Assembly: GCA_017380435.1 (NCBI GenBank)
Contig: JAFODZ010000035.1
Location: 1 to 52,139, forward strand
Source of the DNA: Oscillospiraceae bacterium
GTDB lineage: Bacteria > Bacillota > Clostridia > Oscillospirales > Oscillospiraceae
Direction: 5' to 3'
DNA: 52,139 nucleotides
The translations under genes and the position numbers were made by a program. Position 1 is the stretch's first letter, and every line of letters begins with the position of its first letter. A model generated the notes under the pieces. It had not been told where the DNA came from, ran no database searches, and worked only from the letters and a program-made list of their open reading frames with translations. Shown here piece after piece: positions 7,524-16,043 of this stretch.

Positions 7524-8741
7524 TTATAATCCTAAAAATGTTCCGTCGGCTTCGCCTCGGGTGATGTTTTTATAGCGGAAATAAATATTGACATATTTGA
7601 GCGCATTAAAACGCTTATGGCTCTTGAGCTGGTAAAGATGGTCGCCGTAGTAGATATTGAGCTTATTCTTGCCCAAAACAGACAGCGCCACCAGCTCCGA
7701 GAAGGGCAAAACCATTTCGTTTTCCTTGCCCTCGTCGATGACGATGCGATCGCCGTACAAAGCAATATCCGCCGACTCCCGCAAGGTCACCTTTTTCTTG
7801 TACAAAAGCACTTCCGACAAGCTGGAAGTATCCCGGTACAAAGGCTGTGCGGTAAACTGGGTCACATCCAGCTTGTTGATGAAATCTTTTTGGTAGTCGT
7901 ACCACTGCGTCGTGAATTGGAACGGAAATTCGCAATCTACACCGGTAAGGGTCTTATCCTCCCCGTAGGCTACGGTTTTGCCGCATTTTTTGCAGGTGAT
8001 CCGGTCCTGATTGCTTTCAAATTCTGACAGTCCGCAGAAGGGACAGACATACATCGCCCGCTCCAAATACTCTGCCCGATAGGCAGAACGGAAAATGGCA
8101 TCCGCCGCGCCCTCATCCACATACAGCTCCTGCTGAATGCGGGCGTACAATTCATCGTTGGTCATCGCAGCCAGTTCTTCAGGCTCCAGCACGGCGCTGA
8201 CATAGCTGCGCATCTTGCCCTTGCGCACCTTGTCGCTCCATCGGGGATGGACGCCGTAGCCGCCCTCAATGCGGTAAAAGGCAATGGGCAGCTTCAGTTT
8301 TTTTGCCAGCGGCGCAATAGCGGAACTCATATACTCGGTCTTGCCGCTGTAAGTACGGTTGCCCTCCGGGGCGATAGCAATGGTGCCGCCCTCTCTTGCC
8401 ACCCGGATGCAATTCATCACAGCACCGATATCCGTTGTCTGCTTTTTAATGGGAATGGGTGCTACCAAAAACCGGATCAGCGAGGACACCCAGCCTTTGG
8501 AAAACAGGTCTTCCGATGCCACATAGTACACAGGCCCTCGAAATGACATACCTACAAAAAACTGGTCAAACGCCGTTTGGTGGTTATACAGGATCAGATA
8601 GGGACGGTCGCCCTGCTGCCGAAACTTTTCCACCGTGATGCCGTACTTCCATTTGGAATACACGCCCAGCGTTACATTGAGCACGGCACGCACCGGTCTA
8701 TGCCGGAATTTTATCCACTTTTGCTTCTTCTTTTTCTTCAT
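7524..8741 (-). CDS. PlsC-type acyltransferase with C-terminal zinc ribbon
   Basis: A 405-residue protein with an N-terminal lysophospholipid acyltransferase domain: NHQTAFDQ carries the HX4D catalytic pair (H54, D59) and PEGNRT (125-130) is the substrate motif. Unlike ordinary PlsC, it continues past residue 230 into a zinc ribbon (C233, C236, C250, C253) and a beta-rich domain that ends in basic residues. ATG at 8741 is preceded by GGAGGGG, so the six upstream codons were dropped. It is the first gene of the operon with metY and DUF1846. It probably acylates a glycerophosphate-type acceptor at the inner membrane; the tail may regulate or anchor it. Confidence 0.82.
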   Translation of the reverse strand: MKKKKKQKWIKFRHRPVRAVLNVTLGVYSKWKYGITVEKFRQQGDRPYLILYNHQTAFDQFFVGMSFRGPVYYVASEDLFSKGWVSSLIRFLVAPIPIKKQTTDIGAVMNCIRVAREGGTIAIAPEGNRTYSGKTEYMSSAIAPLAKKLKLPIAFYRIEGGYGVHPRWSDKVRKGKMRSYVSAVLEPEELAAMTNDELYARIQQELYVDEGAADAIFRSAYRAEYLERAMYVCPFCGLSEFESNQDRITCKKCGKTVAYGEDKTLTGVDCEFPFQFTTQWYDYQKDFINKLDVTQFTAQPLYRDTSSLSEVLLYKKKVTLRESADIALYGDRIVIDEGKENEMVLPFSELVALSVLGKNKLNIYYGDHLYQLKSHKRFNALKYVNIYFRYKNITRGEADGTFLGL

Positions 8742-8776
8742 CGTATCCCCTCCGGGCACACATTTTGCATAATATC

Positions 8777-8806
8777 ATTTTAGCATACAGGCATCGTATT
8801 TTGCAA
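8777..8806 (-). promoter_or_regulatory. Promoter of acyltransferase-metY-DUF1846 operon
   Basis: On the minus strand TTGCAA (8806-8801), an 18-base spacer and TAAAAT (8782-8777), about 36 bases ahead of the start codon. Confidence 0.6.
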
Positions 8807-8833
8807 CAGTTTTCTTCCCCCAACAACCAATCG

Positions 8834-8950
8834 TAAATTAGAATTTACCTTACAAATTACCTGTAGGGGCGAACTGTGTTCGCCCGCGGGCGTTCAAAGA
8901 ACGCCCCTACAATTTTATACGATAGATCATAAGGCAAACAATCCTTTACA
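8834..8950 (+). repeat. Family A modular element, GGGCGAAC hairpin core
   Basis: TAAATTAGAATTTACCTTAC at the left, the GGGCGAAC/GTTCGCCC and GGGCGTTC/GAACGCCC hairpins in the middle, and AAACAATCCTTTACA at the right; 117 bases. It matches the copy at 48881-48997 except for scattered changes in the right third. Confidence 0.85.
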
Positions 8951-8985
8951 AAAAAAGGATGCTTCCGGAAGAAGCATCCTTTTTC
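8950..8985 (-). terminator. Intrinsic terminator after the FliB-like gene
   Basis: Twelve-base arms (AAAGGATGCTTC and its complement) around a CGGAA loop, with a seven-T run on the minus strand. It closes the long operon that ends at 8987. Confidence 0.85.
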
Positions 8986-8986
8986 T

Positions 8987-9976
8987 CTATTTTAACAATA
9001 AACCCAACAAATTCGCATCGGTAAAGGCCGGGTGGGAATAGGCCGCATCCAGGATGGCATCCCGGTTATCCGGGTCGTTTTCGATCTCCTTGGCGAAAAG
9101 CTGGGCGGTTCGAACCGGGTCACCCCCAAGGCTATTGACCAAAATACAAGCTGCCACGATGAATTTTGCCCGGCTGGTCAAGTCGTAATCCCACACACTT
9201 TGCAGCCAATACCGCCGGATCAAATACTGGGCCAAATGGCGCAGCCGGGGATCCCAAGAGCCGGGATCGGGTCTGCGCAGCCGATCCTCCCATTCCCGGG
9301 TGAGGATCTCCTGCTGCAGGAAAAAGTCCAGCATGGGCTGCAATTGGGCAGCCCCCGCACAACTGCGGGCCGTTTGCAAAAGGTGTTCGGCATCCACCGG
9401 CGGAGCGCTTTCTCCCTCCGGGGTCTGCTGCAGGCAATAGGCATACAGCAATGTCACCGCCAGTGCCTGGGGTACATCCAGCTCCGTTTGCGTCCAAAAT
9501 TCCAAAATCCGCTGCCGACCCGTTTGCAGAAGTTCCATCCATTCCCGGTCATATTCTGCCGGTTCTGCGCCGGGTACGGACTGGGTTTTGGCTGTGACGC
9601 CTCGGAAGATCAGCCTTGCAGCTTCGGGGCAGGAAAGCTCCACACCCCATTCGGCAAAATCGCCGTAGTCCATAATCAGCCGGGGATACTCCCGGCAGAC
9701 CTTACACAGGGCATCGTGACCCAGCTGGGCCTGGATCCGGCACAGCTTATCCTCCCGCCACATAGGGCAGCGGTCATTTTCCAGCTCCATAAAGGAAGCG
9801 CCGTCTTCGGTTTTCAGCACCTGGCGCAGCCGGTCGCCCAAAGGACCTTCCAGGCTGCGGTAGTAGTCCGCCGAAGCATCATCTACATCCACGATCCACC
9901 CTTTGCAGCAGCTATCCGGGCATTTTTCCGCGATGCAGCGAAATTCCTCATAGGCATCCCACACCACACGGTTCAT
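8987..9976 (-). CDS. FliB-like CxxCxxCC lysine-N-methylase family protein
   Basis: A 329-residue protein of the YkgJ/FliB cysteine-cluster family. C14, C19, C23 and C24 form the N-terminal cluster, and C70, C79, C91 and C94 (the last three in a CRIQ-to-CREYPR stretch) form the second, presumably binding iron or zinc. Family members are annotated as flagellin lysine-N-methylases. There is no flagellar gene in the window, so the target may be another surface protein, or the annotation may not apply. The start codon directly follows the lgt stop, indicating co-expression with lipoprotein maturation and two M16 peptidases. Confidence 0.75.
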   Translation of the reverse strand: MNRVVWDAYEEFRCIAEKCPDSCCKGWIVDVDDASADYYRSLEGPLGDRLRQVLKTEDGASFMELENDRCPMWREDKLCRIQAQLGHDALCKVCREYPRLIMDYGDFAEWGVELSCPEAARLIFRGVTAKTQSVPGAEPAEYDREWMELLQTGRQRILEFWTQTELDVPQALAVTLLYAYCLQQTPEGESAPPVDAEHLLQTARSCAGAAQLQPMLDFFLQQEILTREWEDRLRRPDPGSWDPRLRHLAQYLIRRYWLQSVWDYDLTSRAKFIVAACILVNSLGGDPVRTAQLFAKEIENDPDNRDAILDAAYSHPAFTDANLLGLLLK

Positions 9977-10927
9977 TTATTCGGACTCCCTGTGGGCAGA
10001 AATGACCTGCTCCGCCGCTGCGGCGGCCGCATCCATCTTGTTGACATAGTTGACATAGAGCTTGCTGCGGTCCTGCTTTTTCAGCATCTTCAGCAGCAAA
10101 ACCACCACTGCCACCAGGCAGGTTACGGCTGCCAGCAGCTGGCTTGCACGGAAGGATCCCCAATACAGGCTGTCCATCCGCAGGCCCTCGATCAGCGCTC
10201 TGCCCAGGCCGTACCAGGCCATATAACCCAGGGCGATCTGGCCGTCGTACTGCCGCTTCTTGGACAGAAAATGCAGCAGCACAAAGCCGGCCGCATTCCA
10301 CATGGATTCATAGAAGAATGTGGGATGGACCTGGACATAGGAAATGCCGTCGATAACAACCGCATTTTCCAGCAGCAGCTTCATATCCTTGCCGGCAGTG
10401 AGACTGTCCAGATTGGACTGCTGGATCTGCATTGCCAGGAAATTATCGCAATAGCTGCCAAAGGCCTCCCGGTTGATGAAGTTGCCCCAACGGCCCACAC
10501 TCTGACCGATCATAAAGCCAAGGGCCACCAGATCCAACAGGGCGAACATATTGATTTTTTTATACTTGGAGAACAGGGCAATGCCCACGGCTGCGCCGAT
10601 GACGCCGCCATAGATAGCCAGTCCGCCCTGGCGGATATTGAGCACATCCCAAAAACCGTCAAACCGCTCCGGCTCTGCCCAAACATAGTACAGCCGGGCG
10701 CAAATCACCGCAAAGGGCAAGATCCACAGGATGCCGTCGTAGATATCGTCCTGCTTGATACCGAACTGCTTGGCTCGTTTCAAGCCGTAGATCGCAGCCA
10801 GCAGCAGGCCCAATCCGATAATCACACCGTAAAAATGGACTACAAAGCTGCCGATCATAAATCCCTTCGGGGGGTTGAATTCCAAACCGCCCAGATTGGG
10901 GAAAATAATCTTACCTAATTCTGTCAT
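9977..10927 (-). CDS. lgt: Prolipoprotein diacylglyceryl transferase
   Basis: Membrane enzyme that transfers diacylglycerol from phosphatidylglycerol to the lipobox cysteine of prolipoproteins. The 316-residue protein has multiple hydrophobic segments, an HFYG motif (H31), an RQGGLAIYGG loop and the Lgt signature GRWGNFINRE (145-154). The chosen ATG overlaps the upstream M16 gene by four bases (ATGA); 13 extra in-frame codons upstream were discarded. The window encodes at least two lipobox proteins (at 29303 and 35068) that would be its substrates. Confidence 0.95.
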   Translation of the reverse strand: MTELGKIIFPNLGGLEFNPPKGFMIGSFVVHFYGVIIGLGLLLAAIYGLKRAKQFGIKQDDIYDGILWILPFAVICARLYYVWAEPERFDGFWDVLNIRQGGLAIYGGVIGAAVGIALFSKYKKINMFALLDLVALGFMIGQSVGRWGNFINREAFGSYCDNFLAMQIQQSNLDSLTAGKDMKLLLENAVVIDGISYVQVHPTFFYESMWNAAGFVLLHFLSKKRQYDGQIALGYMAWYGLGRALIEGLRMDSLYWGSFRASQLLAAVTCLVAVVVLLLKMLKKQDRSKLYVNYVNKMDAAAAAAEQVISAHRESE

Positions 10928-12204
10928 AATTCTTCCTCCTTTGGTTGGATGACGGACAGGCTGCACCGCTGGGACGTTACCACCTGTGCAAGAAAACTGC
11001 GCACATCCTCGGATTTGACGCTCTCATAAACCTCCGGGAATTGGAAATAGTCAAAGCCGGAAAAATGGTAGGCACAAATCCGGAAGCACACGGAATCGAA
11101 GCTATCCAGGCTGCGGATTCTGCCGCCCAAGGTGCTGCGCTTCAGGCGCAGGAATTCCTCCTCGGCAATGCCCTCGGCTACCAGCTTCTCTGCCTGCTGC
11201 AAAATGGCATCCCGCACAGCCTCCGGGTCGTCGCTGTCGCCGGTGGCGGTGAGCATTGCCATTCCCGGCACGGTGTCCAAACCGCCGCCGAAGGAGGGAT
11301 CGATGAGTCCCTGCTCATACAGCCGCAGGTACAGCTCCGAGGATTCGCCAAACAGCACCTCCGCTGCCAGATCCCCCACGAATTCCCGGTAGATTCCCTC
11401 CCGGCCTGCGCCCAGGGGGTCGCATTTAAAGCCGATCTGGAACATGGGGCGGGCAACCTCCATAGAGGAGGTAAGGCTATGACTGACACACTGGGCAGGT
11501 TCTTCCCAATTTTCCTGTTTTTCCACCTGGGGGCAGGATGCATCGGCAGTCATTTCCAGTGCCATGGCCCGGACTTCCTCCGGGTCGCAGTCGCCGACGA
11601 CACACAAAATCATATTTTCCGGGCGGTAGAAGGCCCGGTGGCAATCGTACAGGACCTGGGGCGTAATTTCCCCGATAGTCTGCCGGGTGCCTAAAATCGG
11701 CTCCCGGATGGGATGCTCCCGGTACATTGCCTTCATCAGATCCTCGAAGATGCGGGTCTCCGGGGCGTCCTCATTCATATCAATCTCCTGACCGATGATG
11801 CCCTGCTCCTTGTCCACGCTTTCTGCGGTGAAATAGGGTTTGGTCACCATTTCCAGCAAAAGATGCAGGCACTGGGAGAAGTTTTCCGTGCAGGAGAAAT
11901 AATAGGCGGTCATATCGTAGCCGGTGAAGGCGTTTACCGAAGCACCCAAAGCACCGAATTCTCCGGAAATATCCCGCCCGGGCATATCAAAAAGCTTATG
12001 CTCCAAAAAATGGGCAACGCCCATAGGCGCCCGGTAAAACTTGCCGTCCATGGAAAATTCCCGGTGCAGCGAGCCGGTGCCGGTGACAAAATACGCCATT
12101 TTCTGAGAAAATCCCTGCCGGGGCACTACCGCCACCGTCAGGCCATTGGGCAGCTTGTCCCAATAGATCTGCTCGTCCAGGCGGGGGTAAAGGGTTTGTT
12201 TCAT
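10924..12204 (-). CDS. M16 family zinc peptidase, catalytic partner (YmfH-like)
   Basis: A 426-residue pitrilysin-family protein. The inverted zinc motif HFLEH gives H65, E68 and H69, and E140 (in GQEIDMNEDAPE) is at the family distance for the third ligand. It is paired head to tail with a second M16 protein that lacks the zinc motif, the usual arrangement of a heterodimer with one active and one substrate-clamping subunit. Start overlaps the previous stop by four bases. Such pairs in Firmicutes are near ymf genes and pgsA; here they precede lgt. The substrate is unknown. Confidence 0.88.
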   Translation of the reverse strand: MKQTLYPRLDEQIYWDKLPNGLTVAVVPRQGFSQKMAYFVTGTGSLHREFSMDGKFYRAPMGVAHFLEHKLFDMPGRDISGEFGALGASVNAFTGYDMTAYYFSCTENFSQCLHLLLEMVTKPYFTAESVDKEQGIIGQEIDMNEDAPETRIFEDLMKAMYREHPIREPILGTRQTIGEITPQVLYDCHRAFYRPENMILCVVGDCDPEEVRAMALEMTADASCPQVEKQENWEEPAQCVSHSLTSSMEVARPMFQIGFKCDPLGAGREGIYREFVGDLAAEVLFGESSELYLRLYEQGLIDPSFGGGLDTVPGMAMLTATGDSDDPEAVRDAILQQAEKLVAEGIAEEEFLRLKRSTLGGRIRSLDSFDSVCFRICAYHFSGFDYFQFPEVYESVKSEDVRSFLAQVVTSQRCSLSVIQPKEEEL

Positions 12205-13466
12205 ACCTGCTCCCCCTTCAAAACAAATACGCTGTGCAGCTGCACCTTGGCGGCAATCTCCGCCAGCCGTTCCACCGTCACCTGCTGCACTTGATGCATA
12301 TACTCGGAAATGCTCAGCTCCATACCGCTCAGCGCGCCGGTGGAATAGAAATTCTCAATAGAGCCGGGGGTATCGTGGATCTGCCGCAGGCTGCTGAGCA
12401 TGGCGCTTTGGGCGCTTTCCAGCTCCAGCGGGGTGATGATGCCGTTGCAGCAGTTTTCCAGTTCCTGCATCACGCTGCGCTCCACCCGGTCCACCATCTT
12501 GCAGTCCATACCGGCGCCTACGGTCATAATTCCCTTGCCGCCCTGGTAGGACGAGCCGATATCATAGCACAGGGATTGCTTCTCCCGGATGTTCATAAAC
12601 AGCTTGCCGGTCATTCCGCCGCCCAGGACCGTATTGAGCACCTGCATAGGAACAAAATCCGGGGTATTGACGGTGCTTTCCGTGAGGAAGCCCATTTGCA
12701 GTCTTGCCTGGGTCACATCCATTTTCTGCTCGTTGCGGGTCTTGCCCCCATCCCTGAAGGGTGTCTGACCGGGCAAAGGCTGATAATCCCGTTCCAGCTG
12801 GCTGAAAATGGGGGAAATCAGTTGGGCAATCTGCTCCAACGGGCGGGATCCTACATAAAAAAGATCGATCCGGCTATGCTTCAAAACCTTTTGATAATGG
12901 TCGTAAAGCATACCGGGTTCCAGCGCTCTGGCCTGCTCAGGCTCGCCCAGACGGGGGATGCCCGCCGGGTCCTGGGCGCACATATATTTCATCAGCTGGG
13001 CAGCTGCATAGATCCGCTTGTCATTTTTCTGGGATTCGATAGCAGAGAGCAGGTTTCGCTTCTCCCCTTCTACGAAGCTTTCGCAGAATACGCCCTTTTC
13101 CAGCCGGGGGTGCAGCAGCAGCTCCTGCAAAAATGCCGTTACCGGCTCTAAGATCCGGTCGCCGCCCAAAGCATAGCGGTCCTCGGTAAAGCTGCAATAT
13201 ACACCGGTGGTCTGATAATCCCCCACCCGGCGAACCAGAGAACCCACGGTTGCTCCGTAAAGGTCGTCCATATGGCGGGTAATGTCCCGGATATCCGGGT
13301 ACTTTTCTGTTCCCCGCAGCAAAACGGCGCTCATCAGCGCATTGGCCGCTGCCTCCTGCCGGTCCATAGACCGCACAAACTGGATGCTCAGACAATTGGT
13401 CTTGAAGCGGGTATCGGTACAGCCGCGCAAATAAATGCCCGGCTGCAGTTGCAAGATTTGAATCAT
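12201..13466 (-). CDS. M16 family peptidase-like protein, non-catalytic partner (YmfF-like)
   Basis: A 421-residue M16-fold protein without HxxEH in the N-terminal domain; the corresponding stretch reads ALMSAVLLRGT. The C-terminal half keeps the family segment LFMNIREKQSLCYDIGSSYQ, with the conserved Arg/Tyr that position substrate in the active partner. It lies immediately before the catalytic subunit, with a four-base overlap. The start at 13466 follows the upstream dehydrogenase stop by 22 bases, so it may also be read from the promoter at 15957. Confidence 0.85.
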   Translation of the reverse strand: MIQILQLQPGIYLRGCTDTRFKTNCLSIQFVRSMDRQEAAANALMSAVLLRGTEKYPDIRDITRHMDDLYGATVGSLVRRVGDYQTTGVYCSFTEDRYALGGDRILEPVTAFLQELLLHPRLEKGVFCESFVEGEKRNLLSAIESQKNDKRIYAAAQLMKYMCAQDPAGIPRLGEPEQARALEPGMLYDHYQKVLKHSRIDLFYVGSRPLEQIAQLISPIFSQLERDYQPLPGQTPFRDGGKTRNEQKMDVTQARLQMGFLTESTVNTPDFVPMQVLNTVLGGGMTGKLFMNIREKQSLCYDIGSSYQGGKGIMTVGAGMDCKMVDRVERSVMQELENCCNGIITPLELESAQSAMLSSLRQIHDTPGSIENFYSTGALSGMELSISEYMHQVQQVTVERLAEIAAKVQLHSVFVLKGEQV

Positions 13467-13488
13467 AATAAATAAAGTTCCTCCGAAC

Positions 13489-14394
13489 TTAAACGCAGGA
13501 TGCGTTTTTCAGATTTTCCAGAATCACCTGGTTCAGACGGCAGCCGTTGCCGTCACCTACAAAGCTGTTGTGAGGGGTGAGGATCACATTGTCCATATCC
13601 CAAAGGGGACTTTCCGCCCCAAGGGGTTCTTCCTCCACCACATCCAGCACCGCACCACCCAGATGGGTCTTCAGCGCTGCGATCAACGCAGTCGTATCCA
13701 CTACGCCGCCCCGGGCAATATTCACCAAAATCGATCCGGGAGCCATAGCTGCCAGGGTCTTTTCGGAAAACAGGTGGTGGGTCTGCTCCGTCAGCGGCAG
13801 AGTCAGCACCACAACGGCACTTTCCCGCAAAGCCTCCTGCAACCGGGAAATGTGGTACAGCTTTTCAATATGGGGCACTTCCCCCTCAAACACATCCACG
13901 CCAATCACCCGGCAGCCAAAGGCCCCGAATCGCTTGGCGCACTCCTGGCCGATATTGCCGCAGCCGACGATGCACACCTGCTTGCCCCACAGTTCCAAAA
14001 GATCACGGCGTTTGTTCCAGCCGTGGCATTTCTGATTTTCCGTGAAATAGCGGCTTTGCTTATAAAGCTGCAACACGCCGCCCACAGCAAACTCCGCCAT
14101 AGGGATGCTATAGACACCCCGGGCGTTAAAAATCGCAATGCCCCGGCGATTCACTTCTGCCATAGGAACTCGGTCAAAGCCGGCACTGGTTAGCTGGATA
14201 TGGCGCAGATTGGAAAATTTGGCGATATCATGGTGCAAAAACAAGCCGTTGCACACCACGCCCTCGACCCACTGCGGCTCAACCGGCAGCGCATCGCTTT
14301 CAAATTGCATAAAAACCACTTCATGCCCCATCTGCTCCAACTGGGCAATTGGGTTTTGGCTTTCTTTCCACGCGCCGGTTACCAACAAATTCAT
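13489..14394 (-). CDS. D-isomer specific 2-hydroxyacid dehydrogenase
   Basis: NAD-dependent 2-hydroxyacid dehydrogenase family, 301 residues. GCGNIG (144-149) is the Rossmann loop. R228 (VNIARGGVVD), a Glu in the EEEP segment near 254-256, and H275 (LTPHNS) form the catalytic set. The start overlaps the aldolase gene's stop by four bases. Order sugar transferase, aldolase, dehydrogenase suggests the pair makes or consumes a hydroxyacid linked to envelope glycan synthesis, but the substrate cannot be read from the sequence. Confidence 0.85.
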   Translation of the reverse strand: MNLLVTGAWKESQNPIAQLEQMGHEVVFMQFESDALPVEPQWVEGVVCNGLFLHHDIAKFSNLRHIQLTSAGFDRVPMAEVNRRGIAIFNARGVYSIPMAEFAVGGVLQLYKQSRYFTENQKCHGWNKRRDLLELWGKQVCIVGCGNIGQECAKRFGAFGCRVIGVDVFEGEVPHIEKLYHISRLQEALRESAVVVLTLPLTEQTHHLFSEKTLAAMAPGSILVNIARGGVVDTTALIAALKTHLGGAVLDVVEEEPLGAESPLWDMDNVILTPHNSFVGDGNGCRLNQVILENLKNASCV

Positions 14395-15230
14395 ACCATC
14401 GTCTCCAAAATTTCGCCCACTTTTTTCTGCACGATGCGATGATTTTCCTCGTAATCCGCCCCCTCAGTCTGCAACTGTCGCTCCAACTGACGAAGCTGCG
14501 CGATTCCGATACCAAATACATCGCGTACCCACTTCTGGGATTCTGCCTTATCCGCATTACAGAAAGCGCGGGACAGAATCACGCTGGCGGACCCCAGGCG
14601 ATAATGTTCCTTGAGCACATAGCTGCCGGGCAGCAAACCCTTATTCAACGATGCCAAACCGCCAAAACCAAAGCTAAGACCCTTGGCGTGGAATTTCTCC
14701 GCCAAACGATCTACCGTGCCATCCGCAAGGGGCTGGAACATAAACCGGTGTCCGTAAGAAATACTCAAGTCGTTCAGGCCCACATAGATCTCATCAATGC
14801 CATCGATCTGCAGGATCTCGTCGATTTTCTCCACTGCTTCCCGGGTTTCTACCAGGGGAAACGTCCTGGCTCTGCCATCGACCAGGCGGACAAAGGTTTC
14901 CACCTCTTCCACCGTTTTGAAATAGGGCAGCATAATGATGTCGGGATTGTGTTCCAAAATCCCTTCGATCTCCTCCCGGGAGTCGCCGTAAAGGGAGGTT
15001 TTATCGTGGATGGGGTTGCACCGCACCAAAAGCTCCGCTTGGCGGATGGTCTGCCGGATCTTGCCCACATCCTCTATGGTATGGCGGCTCTGGACGGTGT
15101 CCATTCCGCCCTGGCGCAGTTCTTTGCCGATATACTCCATATCCACAAAAATCCGATCTACACCGGCATTTTCCGCAATCACCGCAATTTCCGGGCGATT
15201 GGTTATGTACATCAATTTGATGTTATTCAT
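14391..15230 (-). CDS. HpcH/HpaI aldolase/citrate lyase family protein
   Basis: About 279 residues, TIM-barrel class II pyruvate-type aldolase family. The sequence retains IFVDMEYIGK near the N terminus, DIIMLPYFKTVEEVE, PLVETREAVEKIDEI with the conserved Glu, and EIYVGLNDLSISYG. These match the metal and substrate-binding strands of HpcH/HpaI proteins. A GTG four codons earlier is possible, but ATG at 15230 is spaced normally from GGGAAG and begins one base after the sugar transferase stop. Its partner genes suggest a biosynthetic, not aromatic-degradation, role. Confidence 0.78.
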   Translation of the reverse strand: MNNIKLMYITNRPEIAVIAENAGVDRIFVDMEYIGKELRQGGMDTVQSRHTIEDVGKIRQTIRQAELLVRCNPIHDKTSLYGDSREEIEGILEHNPDIIMLPYFKTVEEVETFVRLVDGRARTFPLVETREAVEKIDEILQIDGIDEIYVGLNDLSISYGHRFMFQPLADGTVDRLAEKFHAKGLSFGFGGLASLNKGLLPGSYVLKEHYRLGSASVILSRAFCNADKAESQKWVRDVFGIGIAQLRQLERQLQTEGADYEENHRIVQKKVGEILETMV

Positions 15231-15231
15231 G

Positions 15232-15861
15232 TTACTTCCCACTTTCTACGCTCTGTTTGTCCTCTACGACCAAGGTTGCACCTTTGTTTTCATTGTCGGC
15301 GGCAGTCAGGACCTTAAATACCGTCAAAAACAGAATCTTAATATCCAGCCATAAAGTCAGATGATCCACATACCACACATTCAGCTCAATACGGCGGTGC
15401 CATTCCACATCCTTGCGGCCATGGGTCTGGGTCCAGCCGGTGATGCCCGGGCGAACCTCAAACATCCGTCTTTGGAAATCGGAGTATTCCTCCAATGGCC
15501 AGGGATGGTAAGTCAACGGCGGGCGAGGGCCGATAAAGCTCATATGGCCCAGCAGCACATTGAAAAACTGAGGCAGCTCGTCCAGACTGGTGGCACGGAT
15601 GATCCGGCCCACCCGAGTCACACGGGTGTCTTTATTATCGGAATAGACGCCGCCCTTCTCTGCACCTACGCACATGGAGCGGAATTTATACATTTTGAAG
15701 ACTTTGCCGTTCTTTCCCAGCCGTTCCTGCTTAAACAGCGCAGGGCCGGGAGATTCCAGCTTGACGCACAGCGCGATCAGCAGCATAGGAATGCCCGCCA
15801 CGGCAATGCCGATCAGCGCCAATACAATATCGATAAAGCGTTTGAAAAAATGCCTGTACAT
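15232..15861 (-). CDS. Polyprenyl-phosphate sugar-1-phosphate transferase (WcaJ/RfbP type)
   Basis: Initiates a lipid-linked glycan by moving a sugar-1-phosphate onto undecaprenyl phosphate. The 209-residue protein is the short, single-domain form: basic start, one hydrophobic hairpin (DIVLALIGIAVAGIPMLLIAL), then the catalytic domain with FKMYKFRSM, an RATSLDELPQ segment and GPRPP. ATG at 15861 is eight bases after AAGGGA; the GTG two codons earlier is too close. It is the first gene of the operon, behind a strong promoter. No other glycosyltransferases are adjacent, so the glycan itself is unknown. Confidence 0.88.
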   Translation of the reverse strand: MYRHFFKRFIDIVLALIGIAVAGIPMLLIALCVKLESPGPALFKQERLGKNGKVFKMYKFRSMCVGAEKGGVYSDNKDTRVTRVGRIIRATSLDELPQFFNVLLGHMSFIGPRPPLTYHPWPLEEYSDFQRRMFEVRPGITGWTQTHGRKDVEWHRRIELNVWYVDHLTLWLDIKILFLTVFKVLTAADNENKGATLVVEDKQSVESGK

Positions 15862-15927
15862 AAACACTGTCCCTTCTTATCCCCAAGACTGAATGCAGAT
15901 TATAATAACCCATAATAATTCTATCGT

Positions 15928-15957
15928 ATTATACCCCAATCCACCCATAAATGTCAA
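15928..15957 (-). promoter_or_regulatory. Strong promoter of the sugar transferase operon
   Basis: Minus strand TTGACA (15957-15952), 18-base spacer, TATAAT (15933-15928); both hexamers are consensus. The leader to the start codon is about 60 bases. Confidence 0.8.
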
Positions 15958-16003
15958 CCAAAATCCCCCGACGAAAGGGGATATTTTCCCGGGGAGCGAT
16001 ATA

Positions 16004-16036
16004 AAAAAAGACCGGCCTTACAGGTCGGTCTTTTTT
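16004..16036 (-). terminator. Terminator after glgA
   Basis: AAAAAAGACCGGCC and GGTCGGTCTTTTTT form a stem with a short loop. The A and T tracts on both sides allow bidirectional action. It separates the glg operon from the sugar transferase promoter. Confidence 0.85.
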
Positions 16037-16043
16037 GTCGCAC

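Noticed and set aside
9032-10918. 628-codon plus-strand frame
   Set aside because: Lies opposite the FliB-like and lgt genes, both well supported.
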